A DNA stretch of 38,509 bases from Rozella allomycis CSF55 (taxonomy: Eukaryota > Rozellomycota): positions 1 through 38,509 of the forward strand of contig KE560823.1 of assembly GCA_000442015.1 (NCBI GenBank), given 5' to 3'. Positions 22,957 to 33,021 of this stretch are shown here, one piece after another (positions within the stretch are counted from its first letter, which is position 1; the number at the start of each line of letters is the position of its first letter). A program made the position numbers and the translations under genes. Under the pieces are notes generated by a model, which ran no database searches, was not told the DNA's origin, and worked only from the letters and a program-made list of their open reading frames with translations.

Positions 22957-23085
22957 AATATACCAACAATTGTTTGGAAATGTTGAAAAGTCAAAAACTT
23001 GGACTTATGATTATATCAAATTATCAATTAGCTATATCTTTCTTAAAACAAAAAAATTAAATTTTTGCTACAATACAAAAAAGAA

Positions 23086-23167
23086 TAGTGAGAGTGGGAT
23101 TTGAACCCACGCCTCCGAAGAGATAAGAGCTTGAATCATACGCCTTAGACCGCTCGGCCATCTCACC
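23086..23167 (-). tRNA. tRNA-Leu (anticodon CAA)
   Basis: An 82-nt class II tRNA. Acceptor GGTGAGA pairs with TCTCACT (G1-U72) with discriminator A. D arm GGCCGAGCGGTC, anticodon loop TTCAAGC (reads UUG), long variable arm, T arm CGTGGGTTCAAATCCCACT. The anticodon stem TATGA/TCTTA has a central T-T mismatch, unlike the perfect stem of tRNA-Leu(AAG). No intron is seen. A T6 run follows. Confidence 0.88.
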
Positions 23168-23275
23168 ATTGAGAGCTTTAAACTTGTATTTGTTTATCAC
23201 ATTTCCGTTTATGTTTTAAGGTACAAAATGCTGTAATAGTAGTCCCCTGTAGGTCGGTAAAAAAGAAAGCAAAAA

Positions 23276-24070
23276 ATGAACAAACATGAGGAGTATTTGA
23301 AGAATAAGGAAATAAAGAAGAAGATATTGAGAGAAGAACTGAGAGAGTTGAAAGAAGAAACAGAATATTCAAGTAAAAAACAAAGTTCAAGTTTAGTAGG
23401 TTGGNATGTATGAATCATCGCCATTTGTGCTGCTTTCGTCCCCCTCTGGATCAGGAAAGACTTCTTTGTTGAATCTGTTTGCTGCGAGGATGGATATTGA
23501 GTGCATTTACATTTATTGTCTTAAAAAGACACTCTCTGATATCCTCAAGCCCCATGGAATTGATCTTAAGAACAAAACAGTGACTGATGATAGGGCTCGA
23601 GTGATTATGTTGGATAGTGCACAAAAGACATATGGAGAGAAGGAGGATTGGACTATTTTGATCAAGAATTTGAGTCGAAGTATTCCACANATTAATTTAC
23701 AGAAGCCTCATCTACAACGAAGCGGGTTGTTAGCAAAACTGTGTGGGATGTATGAATCATCATCATTTGTGCTTCTTTCGTCCCCCTCTGGATCAGGAAA
23801 GACTTCTTTGTTGAATCTGTTTGCTGCGAGGATGGATATTGGGTNCTACCTTTCGCAAACAGAACCCAACAGAAAGCGAATTGCTGCAGTTTTACTTGTC
23901 CAGAAGAATGACTCAGGTGATGTCTCGTTGTTTCGGCAGTGCTCATAAAAAGGTTCCGGATCACTTGAAGTCACATCTCATCAGTTGCTTGAGTGGCCCC
24001 TGTGATATACCAAATAAAAGAGACGAATACTTGATTCTTCTTCAGAAATGTGGGATCTTGGTTACCAATG
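23276..24070 (+). CDS. Crinkler-type P-loop NTPase fragments (gapped mosaic)
   Basis: From ATG 23276 a Lys/Glu-rich coil (43 codons) runs to N23405. It is followed by a P-loop domain with Walker A SPSGSGKTS and Walker B-like RVIMLDSAQ up to N23690. A second, nearly identical start of the same domain runs 23691-23844, preceded by KPHLQRSGLLAKLCG, up to N23845. Then comes 23846-24070, a helical segment (SRRMTQVMSRCFGSAHKK) that is repeated after N24071. At least two paralogous copies are therefore interleaved by assembly joins. Crinklers are secreted or host-directed modular proteins of oomycetes and some early fungi, in which an NTPase is coupled to an effector domain. The reading frame across joins cannot be trusted. 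Confidence 0.7.
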
Positions 24071-24071
24071 N

Positions 24072-24826
24072 TGTCCAGACGAATGACTCAAGTGATGGCT
24101 CGTTGTTTTGGCAGTGCTCATAAAAAGGTTCCGGATCATTTGAAATCTCATCTCATCAGTTGCTTGAATGGCCCATGTGATATGCCAAATGAAAAAGACG
24201 AATACTTGATTCTTCTTCAGAAATGTGGGATCTTGGTTACCAATGGGACAAAATTTGATTACTCGTCACCATTGGCACGCAGATATTTTTTCAGGTGGCT
24301 CTTTCCAATTAGATATATTAACAACCCTTCGACCATAAAAGAACTCATTATCAAGGCTATTGAACACATGTCAGCTTCATTCCTGAAACAGTGCACTCCA
24401 TCAAATGACTTTCCAAAGGAGGCAGTTTTTCAGCAACTTCTGCTGCAGGGATTTGCTAAGAACACTAAACCCGACTGTGTAATTTGTCCGGAACTGTCAA
24501 AGCGCTTTCCTCCATTTGAAACAGATCCCAATCGTGAAATTGATTTTTATTTGAATGGAAGTCTGCGATGGGGCATACAGCTTCATATAAAAGGTAGAGG
24601 CGTAGGTGAACATCTTGAGCGATTTACTCCACATGACAAATATGCTCCACTTGATGTATCGGACTATGCTGTAGTGGATTTTCGCGTTAATGAGACTGGC
24701 GAATGTACTAATGTTCAACGTCATGCTAAAAGGATTTCTGTGTTTTTCAAGAAGGGCGACTTTTCCTCTTGTAAATGTATCTTTGGTGAAGACCATGATG
24801 ATGTTGAATTGAAGCTATCTAATTAA
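24072..24826 (+). CDS. Crinkler C-terminal region with restriction-endonuclease-like domain
   Basis: One open frame of about 250 residues starts inside the repeated helical segment after N24071 and ends at TAA 24824-24826. It contains CGILVTNGTKFDYSSPLARR and RYINNPSTIKELIIKAIEHM, helical linkers seen in Crinkler NTPases. The final domain reads REIDFYLNGSLRWGIQLHIKG, then VGEHLERFTPHDKYAPLDVS and DYAVVDFRVNE. D..(Q)xxxK with a preceding acidic residue is a PD-(D/E)xK nuclease-like pattern. DNA cleavage is an inference from the family; the usual E is Q here. The 5' part lies across the assembly gap. Confidence 0.75.
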
Positions 24827-24889
24827 TAAAATTTGCATAGCTTTTTTTACGTTTTCTAATTTCTAATTTCTATCAGTAATAGATCGGGT

Positions 24890-24910
24890 GAGGCAGGGTT
24901 CGACTCCTTG
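24890..24910 (+). other. Orphan T-arm/B-box hairpin, copy B
   Basis: CAGGG-TTCGACT-CCTTG pairs with one G-T wobble and carries the same B-box GGTTCGACTCC as copy A at 10853. The preceding GTGAGG is also shared. The rest of a tRNA is absent, and an N lies ten bases downstream. Confidence 0.4.
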
Positions 24911-25530
24911 GTGATTTTGANTGATAACGCATGTAAACAAAGAGAGTCACAGGTCATTGTCATTCGTTTTGTCCCATGCGAAATGATGTAAAGTGTACCA
25001 ATATTTCAAAGCATTTTTGACTTTAATCGCCAAATGATCAGGATTTGGATATACATATACTGACTGCCTCGTCAACTTAGTGAAAATATGAAGTCATCGA
25101 CTCATTATGCTTCTCTGCGCTTCAACAGATTCATTTAGAATTTGATTTAACAAAATTTCGCTTTATCCATTTTGATCATTTAAAATTCATTCCATTATCT
25201 GACATTGTTCTAATTGATCTCACCCTGGATTCATTTCAAACNTATATGTGTTGAGCAGAAACCATCTTCAAGATACCATTCGTTCACATCTTAATGTTGA
25301 AATTATGTATATATTAAATGTAGTTTTAAGATGCAAGCCGCAAGGTACATAACGAGGTGTTAGCCACGCAAAATAAAAGCCTATACTTGAAAAAAATCTC
25401 AATAACTTCGCTGGCTTCGTTCATTTTGCTCAGATTCAGCTGCTTAGATAGGGCATGTGAAAGTTGTTTCTAGAGTATATACAAGCGCGAGTGACAATGA
25501 TGCTATTTGATGGGCTTACTGAAAAATCCA

Positions 25531-25650
25531 TTTGGTTTGGACGTTGTTAAAGTATTGCTACGTGATTATAGATCCAAGTGCCTGTGATAATGATTGTATG
25601 AAATGCTTTCAAGAATGGTCATGAAGAAGTTGTTAAAGTTTTGTTTTAAG
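25531..25650 (+). pseudogene. Ankyrin-repeat relic
   Basis: Translated pieces in shifting frames give DVVKVLLRD, then DPSACDN, then FKNGHEEVVKVL. This is the same repeat as in the gene at 3-320, with at least two frame changes. No start, stop or extended ORF remains, so it is a decayed copy. Confidence 0.6.
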
Positions 25651-25923
25651 ATTGCAAACTGTTTGGAAAGGATTTTAAAGAGAAATCTTTCAGTGAGACT
25701 CGCAATTGATATAGTTGCTGCTTATTTTCTAATTAATCAATAAGAAAAGGTTTAATTAAAATACCGCGGCACATTAACGATACTCTTTCCGCTTTCGGCT
25801 CTCACTACACGATAGAGAACTCGTCACACATAGGAGACTTTATGAACCTCAACCCAGTGAACCCACGTTGATCAATGACTCAATGAAATGTAAATTAATT
25901 AGCTAGTTTTTAAACGGATTTAT

Positions 25924-27770
25924 TTAGCAGTACATTTGAAGCTCTTTGAGAATATTATTAGCCAGTGTGTCCACTTCTTCAGAGGTTTCCGCCTCGGCAT
26001 AAATTCTTACAACATCTTCCGTCCCGGATGGTCTATTTTATAAAAAATACTAATTAAAGTACCTTACAAAAGATCTTCCGTTTTTGACTTTTTTAACGTA
26101 TTCATTTATTTTAGTTTGAAGTGTAGCAGGAGAAACCAATTCAGTGTCAGCATTGGTAGTCTTGAATGCTGATCTATCTTTAACCTTTGAAAATGAATTA
26201 AATAAATCTTTACTTTACATTTCAATTGTTTATTTGGAAGATCCTTGTATTGTGATTCCCATTGTTCCATTGATAAATTTTCAATAGCCAAAACGCATTC
26301 CACAAACAACAAAATTGAGATTGCGTCGCCAACTGATTGATTAATCAATTCAATCGACAAGAGAATCTTTTTCAAACTTTGCTTTTGTTTTTCTGTCAAG
26401 TTGTCCTGACTGACAGATTTCAGCAAAACATTAACCGATTCTTTGAACAGAATTGTTCCGTGGCCGTTCGCTTCAAAGTAAATGCCAATGTCGTATTCTT
26501 CAGCTTTATGATGCAAATGTTTCACTCCCGTCTCAACACACGCAACAGGAATATTCTATCAACATCAAAGATTGTGCTTACCAAACTTTTCAAAAACCTT
26601 GTAGAATTTCCATTCGCGTAGGCAGTTTGCACAACACCAATTTTTAAATTCAACCCCAAAATCGATAAATGTTTGCCGAAAAAATAGGCAGACAAGGCGG
26701 CGATTCGGTCGCCATCAAGTAAATGAAATTTTGAATCTGCTATATGAAAATATAAACAGATACCTTGAAAATAAAAGTAAACTAAACGGTCTGCGTCGCC
26801 GTCCAATGATGCGAATCTAACGCCATTTACAGCTGTGACAGAGCAAGGAGGGCTCTGTGTTACTTTCACGTGATCTGATCCACACTAAATCTCATAAATA
26901 GCTTATGATTTACTAGATGGTTCAACACTCCATCTCCGTCGTTTATTACTGTTGCATTTATGGAGCTTCCAATGCAGTTGATCATTTCCTTCATTTTCGC
27001 ACCTCCAACACCATTCGCTGCATCAACAACCAAACTAGAAGGCTTTTTCCCACTCATTTCCTATATCTCACTTTCAATAATGTTACAAATAGATTAACGT
27101 ATGCTGTTGAAAACTTTGTAAAGTAGCCATTCTCAGATGGGTCCCCATACGGAGGCAAAGTATTCAAAGATCTAACCAAATAGTGACACTGCGGGGTTGT
27201 TAATAGCCCAAAATTAGAAACTTGGCATTTGATTGCAGAAGCACCTTCAATTGCAGCGTTGGCTAGTTCTTCGCCAGATGGTCTGGATTCACATTTCATT
27301 AAAATACATACCTGGTATCTCTAGCAATTAAAACATTAGAAAGTGTGTCATGACCTATATTCAACCGATTTGTGACATCCAGAAAAGTCTGTGTTAAATT
27401 GTTTGAATTGACAATTTCGACTGCAATTTCCTCCCATTTGGATTCAAGCATTTCACCCAAAGGATCCACAATTTTTACTCCATTGTCCTCTATTATATAA
27501 TTGATTTGGATTACTTGGACTGGGTTGTGCGAGGCAGTGATCATGACTCCAATTGTTTTTCCATTTAGATAATTGGATCTCAGAGAAGCCACCAGACCTA
27601 CTCTGAATACAACGGTGTTTAATAAATCGGCTCTGTAATCAATCACGTGAAGAAATATACCTCATTCGAAAGCCGGCAGTGCCGTAAGAATAATCAGAAT
27701 CCCATGTTTTAGGATATTTGGAGGCAAGTTTGTCCAATTTGCTTACGACCAACGACCACCATTCGTCCAT
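25924..27770 (-). CDS. AGM1: Phosphoacetylglucosamine mutase
   Basis: Ten exons: 27770-27661, 27632-27515, 27487-27312, 27282-27087, 27060-26914, 26884-26764, 26736-26582, 26555-26214, 26184-26063 and 26032-25924, together 531 residues (yeast Pcm1 is about 557). The introns are 26-30 nt. All four catalytic loops are present: phosphoserine loop ITASHNPVQDNG, metal loop SLDGDADRL, sugar loop FEANGHGT and phosphate loop RPSGTEDVVR. It converts GlcNAc-6-P to GlcNAc-1-P, feeding UDP-GlcNAc for chitin, N-glycans and GPI anchors. Introns 27514-27488 and 26763-26737 are 27 nt with no in-frame stop. Removing them restores PVQDNG and FQDSKFHLLDGD, so they are real. Confidence 0.95.
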
Positions 27771-27887
27771 TGTTTTCTTCAAGCCACTTATAATTAACCA
27801 GAAGCTTAATAACAATTATTTAGTTGTAAAATAGGAAAGGGAAAGAAAAAGAATGTTATACTTATTACTTTGTATAAAAGAATTTAT

Positions 27888-29454
27888 TTATTTTTTCGTA
27901 GAATTGAATGCAGTGAATTTGACAGATGGAAGCAGCGTCTCTGGTAAAGTGTCAGGGAGTTCATGTCCAGTCATCTTAATTTGAACTAAATGCATAGCAA
28001 TCGCAAATTCAGTTCTATCGAGAGATCCATCTGCATTCAAATCAGCCAATTTCCAAATCTTCGCCAGGGTTTCCAGTGGAAGCCTACTTTCCATCAAAAC
28101 AGTTTTAGCAGTTGCACCACTAATGACATCATTAACTGGATTCAAAGAGTAAAAAAGTGTGTTAAATTGATCATGATCTATAGAGTTAAAGGACCACATA
28201 TCTTTAATCTCAACAGCAGAATCATCAAACGGGTTAGAACTCTTTACCATTTCAAATCTAGGCTTTGGCGGAAACTTTTCAATCAAATGCGGTAAATCCA
28301 CGCCCAACGCTTCATCAAGATTCATTAATAACTTTTCATTAAATTTCGGAAATTCACTAAAATCATAATTGACGAGTTTTTCTTTGAATGTTTCAATATT
28401 TGGCAAGTCGCCCATCGGAATATTATAAAGTTGACTAATTTTCTCAAATTCCTGTTCAAGATTTTCAATCAAGGAATTTTGCTTGGATTTCTTTTTAAAC
28501 ACTGCGGGCATTTCACTTTTCAAATGAGAAATAATTATAGCATGGGTTCTAGCAATTCTCGCTCTTTTAACAATTTCATTAATCTTCCTGGTAGCCGAGT
28601 TTCTGGGTAAACCTAAGAGGTCATTCAAAAGATCTTTATGTTCAACTTCAACCAAAGATTTGTGATCATCGTACTGTCCAGGGTAATCGCCAAAAGATGA
28701 AATGTAAACTCTGACAACTTCTGGGGTTTGAATTACTTTTCCCAAGGACCACATCAAGGCGCCGTAAACTCTCATCAACTGTTGCGTTGAAACCATGTTG
28801 GCCTTATTAAGCACAACTCTAATCTTCTCATCATGCCTTTTAAGTATATGAATAACTCGCTTAAACTCATCAGAAATATCAAGCTTATGCGCATCAAACA
28901 ACAGCAATATCATATCAGATCGTTCAGCAAACCATTCACAAACAGAAACAAAATCATAGCTTCTGCCAATCCTCTGCTTTTCTCCAGAAAGAACACCCGG
29001 CGTATCAATAAATGTAATTTCTTCCAAAATTGAGCTAGGCATCACCGACGTTTGAAATTTCGACAGAAACTGAGTTCCAAACTTTGTCAGTCGCTGAAAC
29101 GGCTTATCCGCCTGCACAGCAGCTGCATTTCCAGGAATAACGCGCTCATCTATTCCATGCATGACAGCTACAAAGCGATCAGTCTACATTACACACAAAC
29201 GCACTGTTTACCGTTGGCTCGGGGCCGATATGTATTCCCGGATAATCTTTTCCCAGCAGATGTCTGATAAACGTACTCTTGCCGGTAGAGTATTGCCCCA
29301 ACACAAGCACCATGGGCTTAGACTCAATGTCGGAATCACTGAGCGGCGATGAATTGAATTTGTCAAACATGTATAGCTCTTCTATCGGTCGTATTTTCTT
29401 TCTATATATTGCCTTGAGGCCATCCACTACGGATTCGAAATCCTTCTTCTTCAT
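27888..29454 (-). CDS. EHD-family dynamin-like ATPase
   Basis: Exons 29454-29212 and 29183-27888 with a 28-nt intron give 512 residues (family about 530). An N-terminal helix precedes the dynamin-type G domain: P-loop GQYSTGKST, switch EPT|TDRF spanning the exon junction, DTPGVLSG and NKAN. A helical membrane-binding region follows, then an NPF-like SSNPFDD linker. The C-terminal EH domain (last 95 residues) has an EF-hand loop DLNADGSLDRTEF. EHD proteins oligomerise on endosomal or ciliary membranes and drive recycling and remodelling. The start lies about 150 bp from the divergent ARID gene, suggesting a shared promoter. Confidence 0.95.
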
Positions 29455-29604
29455 CGAAAACAGTGGCGCAGGCGAATGTTGTGAACAGATTAGACAAACT
29501 TCTATAAATATCCTACAGACATTTTAATTTTATTTTGAGTGGCAATTGTAGCCAATTATTTTTGTGAAGGGAGATACGAATTTGTAATTGTGAAAAATCA
29601 TAAA

Positions 29605-31449
29605 ATGGAATTTCCTTTTAGCATTCCGATAAAGGGAATCGACTATACGCCCGAGTATGATGCATTTATAAGAGATTTGGATATATTTCACCGCAGTAGA
29701 GGGTAATTCGTATTGTAATAAACTAAATAGAACTACATATGAAAAGGAAAGAGTTCTTGGAGGTATTAAATTAGACTTGTACAAGTTGAAACAACTAGTG
29801 CGAGCGAATGGAGGAGTAGAAGCGATTACTCAGGAAAGGGGGTGGAAGAAGATTGCGACGTATTTCGACCTAGCACTTACTTGCACTAACGCAGCGTAAA
29901 AGCCAAATTATGAAATTAATAGAACTGTTATAAAAAGAACGTATATGCAGGCATTGTGGGATTATGATCTGAGCAATGGCGATCCGAGCAAGACGCCGTC
30001 TGTTCCAGAGGGACTGCAAAAGCAGGTGATGATTCATAGAATCATGGCGCAAGTGTCAGATAACGAGACATTGAAAACCAGGCTGAGGAAGGAAACATCG
30101 TGGATGATGAATTCTACGAATAAAGCAAAGGTGGATGATGATAGCACGTCTTCAGAAGATGAAAAACAGTCACCGGAAATTGCATTGAAGCCTACTGCGC
30201 TTTATGGTGAAGGAAGAAATCTTGGGAGGTTAATGCTGGCGGTGTATTCGCAACTATTTAATGAATTTGAATTTGCGTTGCCGCAATTGCTCAGTATTAG
30301 CGCACAGCCTGATGTATTCTTGTTGGACCATTTGCCACGATTTACTGAATCTGTTTTATTTTATTTTAGCTCTATTTTGAAAATATATTTGAAATGTTTG
30401 CCAATTGAGAATATCGAGAATTTTGAAATTTCGGTAAAGAATACCCTTGCCACTGACAATAATGTCACACTCCCTCAATCATATGCGTTTTATTTATCTA
30501 GAAGAGATTTTGATTTAAAAATATTACTTTTATTTAGAAATTTATCATTGAATAGAAACAATGCGAAAATAATGTCAAAATCAAATGAATTGAAGAGTAT
30601 TTTGGAATCTATTTCTCAACTGCCTTTGAATGTTTTATATTTCCATGAATGGCATAAACTTTGCATTGACATTATTGACAACATTTGTTATCATTCTGAT
30701 ATTTGGAGATCCAACGCTATTTTTAATTATATTTCTTCTTTATTTTATTTTTCAGATTTATATTTTGTTAGTTCAAGTTGCCAAATACTTTCAAAGATTC
30801 TAATTGATCCAGCAAACGCTTCTTTTGTTGAAAAGATTAGTCCAGGGTACGTGAAAAGATCTCTTGATTTGCTTCTTTGTGGAGATTTGAGGCTAGTTAG
30901 AAGCAATCTAGATTTTCTTTATCAATTCGTAGATGCTTCGTTAAGAATTCAATCTGACCTTAAAGTCGCTCATCATTTCTTTATAAATCAAATATTAACA
31001 TTTATTAAACAACGCGTTCAAATGTTCAATGATCCAGTAATTATTAAATTCATCCTTTATAGAATTCACAAGCCTTCAAAGACGATATTACGAGATGGCT
31101 GATTGCCAACTACCAAAGTTCTCACGAAGACGTCTCTTTTGAAACAATCTACCAACACTACTCTTTTTGCGCTTTAAACAATGGAATGCAAGTACGCAGT
31201 GAACAAGATCTAGTCACCCTCATAAAGAAGATATTTCCTACTTGTCAGTCTCAAGACAATGATCTAACTTTTAAACTCAGAAAAAGGAAAATAACAGACG
31301 AAGATTGGATTCAAACCGCTTGCAGTATTTTGTGTCTTTTGGTAAATCAAAAGGACGCAAGTGAAATGTTCCTGCCTTTTTTGGATCAGATTAAACGATT
31401 ATCGCTTCAGGTTGATACTTTCAATAATATCATTTGGACTTTAACTTAA
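29605..31449 (+). CDS. ARID/RFX chromatin-remodelling subunit (RSC9/ARID2-like)
   Basis: Exons 29605-29702, 29731-29895, 29923-31036 and 31063-31449 give 587 residues. The introns are 28, 27 and 26 nt. The N-terminal 110 residues are an ARID DNA-binding domain: GGIKLDLYKLKQLVRANGGV, then GWKKIATYFDL, then TYMQALWDYD. An acidic linker and a long helical armadillo-like region follow (residues about 200-440). The last exon opens with a RFX-type winged helix (DDITRWLIANYQSS, QHYSFCALNNG). ARID plus armadillo plus RFX is the order in yeast Rsc9 and animal ARID2, subunits of SWI/SNF-class remodellers. The 26-nt intron at 31037 is needed to reach the RFX domain. Confidence 0.85.
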
Positions 31450-31456
31450 TAAACAT

Positions 31457-31533
31457 ATTTTGATCTTTAAACTTTTCAAGCAGTTGAATCAATCNATTTT
31501 GATCTTTAAATTTTTCAAGCAGTTGAATCAATC
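31457..31533. repeat. Near-identical flanks of N31495
   Basis: 38 bases before the N (31457-31494) match 38 bases after it (31496-31533) with one substitution. This fits an unmerged contig overlap, with the mismatch from an allele or read error. Confidence 0.7.
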
Positions 31534-31643
31534 AAAAGTAATTGTAGTATATCGAGATTCACAGTAGCGATTATTTGACATATCAATAAAGCGAATCAGG
31601 TTGCGCAATTTACAGAATGTACTTTTCATGCTCTCAGTCATAA

Positions 31644-31716
31644 GGGCTCATAGCTCAGTTGGTAGAGCGCACGCTTTGCATGTGTGAGGTCCCGTGTTCA
31701 AACCCCGGTGAGTCCA
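31644..31716 (+). tRNA. tRNA-Ala (anticodon TGC)
   Basis: A 73-nt tRNA. Acceptor GGGCTCA pairs with TGAGTCC and contains the G3-U70 pair that marks alanine tRNAs, with discriminator A. D arm GCTCAGTTGGTAGAGC, anticodon stem CACGC/GTGTG with loop TTTGCAT. The T arm has one T-C mismatch. It is followed by T6. Confidence 0.95.
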
Positions 31717-31787
31717 TTTTTTGACAATTTTTCAAACAATTCATTTAATTTTATTTTTATTATGAGGTTATGGCAATGTCTATAGCG

Positions 31788-32957
31788 CTATTTTGTGAAA
31801 TTAGACAGATAAAGTTTTTCCTGCCTCTGTTTCAAAATGGCGTCTATTCTCTCTTCATTTGCTTTTTGATTGACTTTCACTTCTGTTTTATTTGCATCTT
31901 TATAACAAGCAAAATATCATTACATGAAGGAATATTATTGAACTCCTCTTGCAAAGCTTCCAAAGAAACACTAGGATCGCCTTGTGTATCCATTATTGAT
32001 TTCGAATTGTCCATCCCTTTATTCCAATCATACGTAATTTTACCAGCAAGTATTGCAAATCCTTTAGCAAAGTCCATCTGAGCGTTGACATTCTTGGACT
32101 GCTTGAATATCGTAAAGTTCAAATGATTTTTCAAAACCTACCATCCAAATGAAAATTCTTTGTTACTTTCAATGATCCCGCGTCAGCTTTAAAATCGACG
32201 AAAAAAATAGAAGCGAATTTCTTCAATGCCAATAATCTCAAAAGATTCGTTCCAGTGCGTCTAGTCAAAGAATCCATCTGTTTGAACGAATTGAAATTGG
32301 TGCAAATAATTGTAACAGGGAGAACTATTGGATTTATAAACGATCTATACATTTCACTTTGATTTGTTACTTGTCGGGATGATATTTGAATTGTTCAGCG
32401 CATTTCTTTATCAACGTTTTCGGCCTCTTCGATCCCTTCTTTTCCAGTTCATCCAATACACCGTTAATTTTCGATTCAATAGTACTCAGAGTATTTTTGA
32501 AATCGACAATTGATTCTTTATCCTCCAAGTTTACCATTAAACAAATATGGAAACTATCAATGAACTGTTTAGAGAGGCACGAGTCTAACAGCCCCGTCAG
32601 ATTTTGCTGAGAATTATACCTCAATTCCCATACATGGACAATATCTTTAGTCTCAATTCCTTTTGTCTTTCTAATATATCTCTATCTTGCAAAACTATTC
32701 TATTCTTACGTATAGTCCAGAGGTACGTTGAATTGGTTATTAGATTCTAGTGAAGAAATGGTTAATTATTTACTGACATCGACTATCAATTGTATGAGAG
32801 ATGATTTGCCAGATTTGGGTGGGCCAATAACCAACCAATTTACATCAGTGTTTTCTAGTTACATGAATGTCTACATATTACTCTCTTTTATTGGAACATT
32901 TGAGTTTGCTAGCTGCTCGTATATATTGTTTGGGATTGCTAGAGATTCTGTTGACAT
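31788..32957 (-). CDS. DYNC2LI1: Cytoplasmic dynein-2 light intermediate chain
   Basis: Exons 32957-32882, 32854-32774, 32746-32710, 32679-32371, 32344-32167, 32137-31924 and 31897-31788 give 334 residues (human 351). The introns are 27, 27, 30, 26, 29 and 26 nt. The Ras-like fold has P-loop GPPKSGKSSL, a LDYTYIRKTK strand (family EYTYGRR), VHVWELR (family WELGG) and PIVLPVTIICTNFNSF in place of the usual IIGSKYD. It is the LIC of the IFT retrograde motor in cilia. The family assignment rests on the P-loop, the TY and WEL motifs and length. It is divergent, and loss of NKxD-type specificity is normal in this family. Confidence 0.8.
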
Positions 32958-33021
32958 TTCCAAATTTACAATTACCAAATGTCTGTTTGGTTGCTAACAA
33001 GGCGCAATAGTGTTTACTTGA

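Larger units (their letters stand above)
24827..25923. other. Gene-poor accessory stretch
   Basis: About 1.1 kb without an intact gene. It holds the second orphan T-arm hairpin (24890-24910), Ns at 24921 and 25242, and the ankyrin relic (25531-25650). Base composition is close to intergenic DNA, and no other repeat or RNA gene is visible. Confidence 0.6.
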
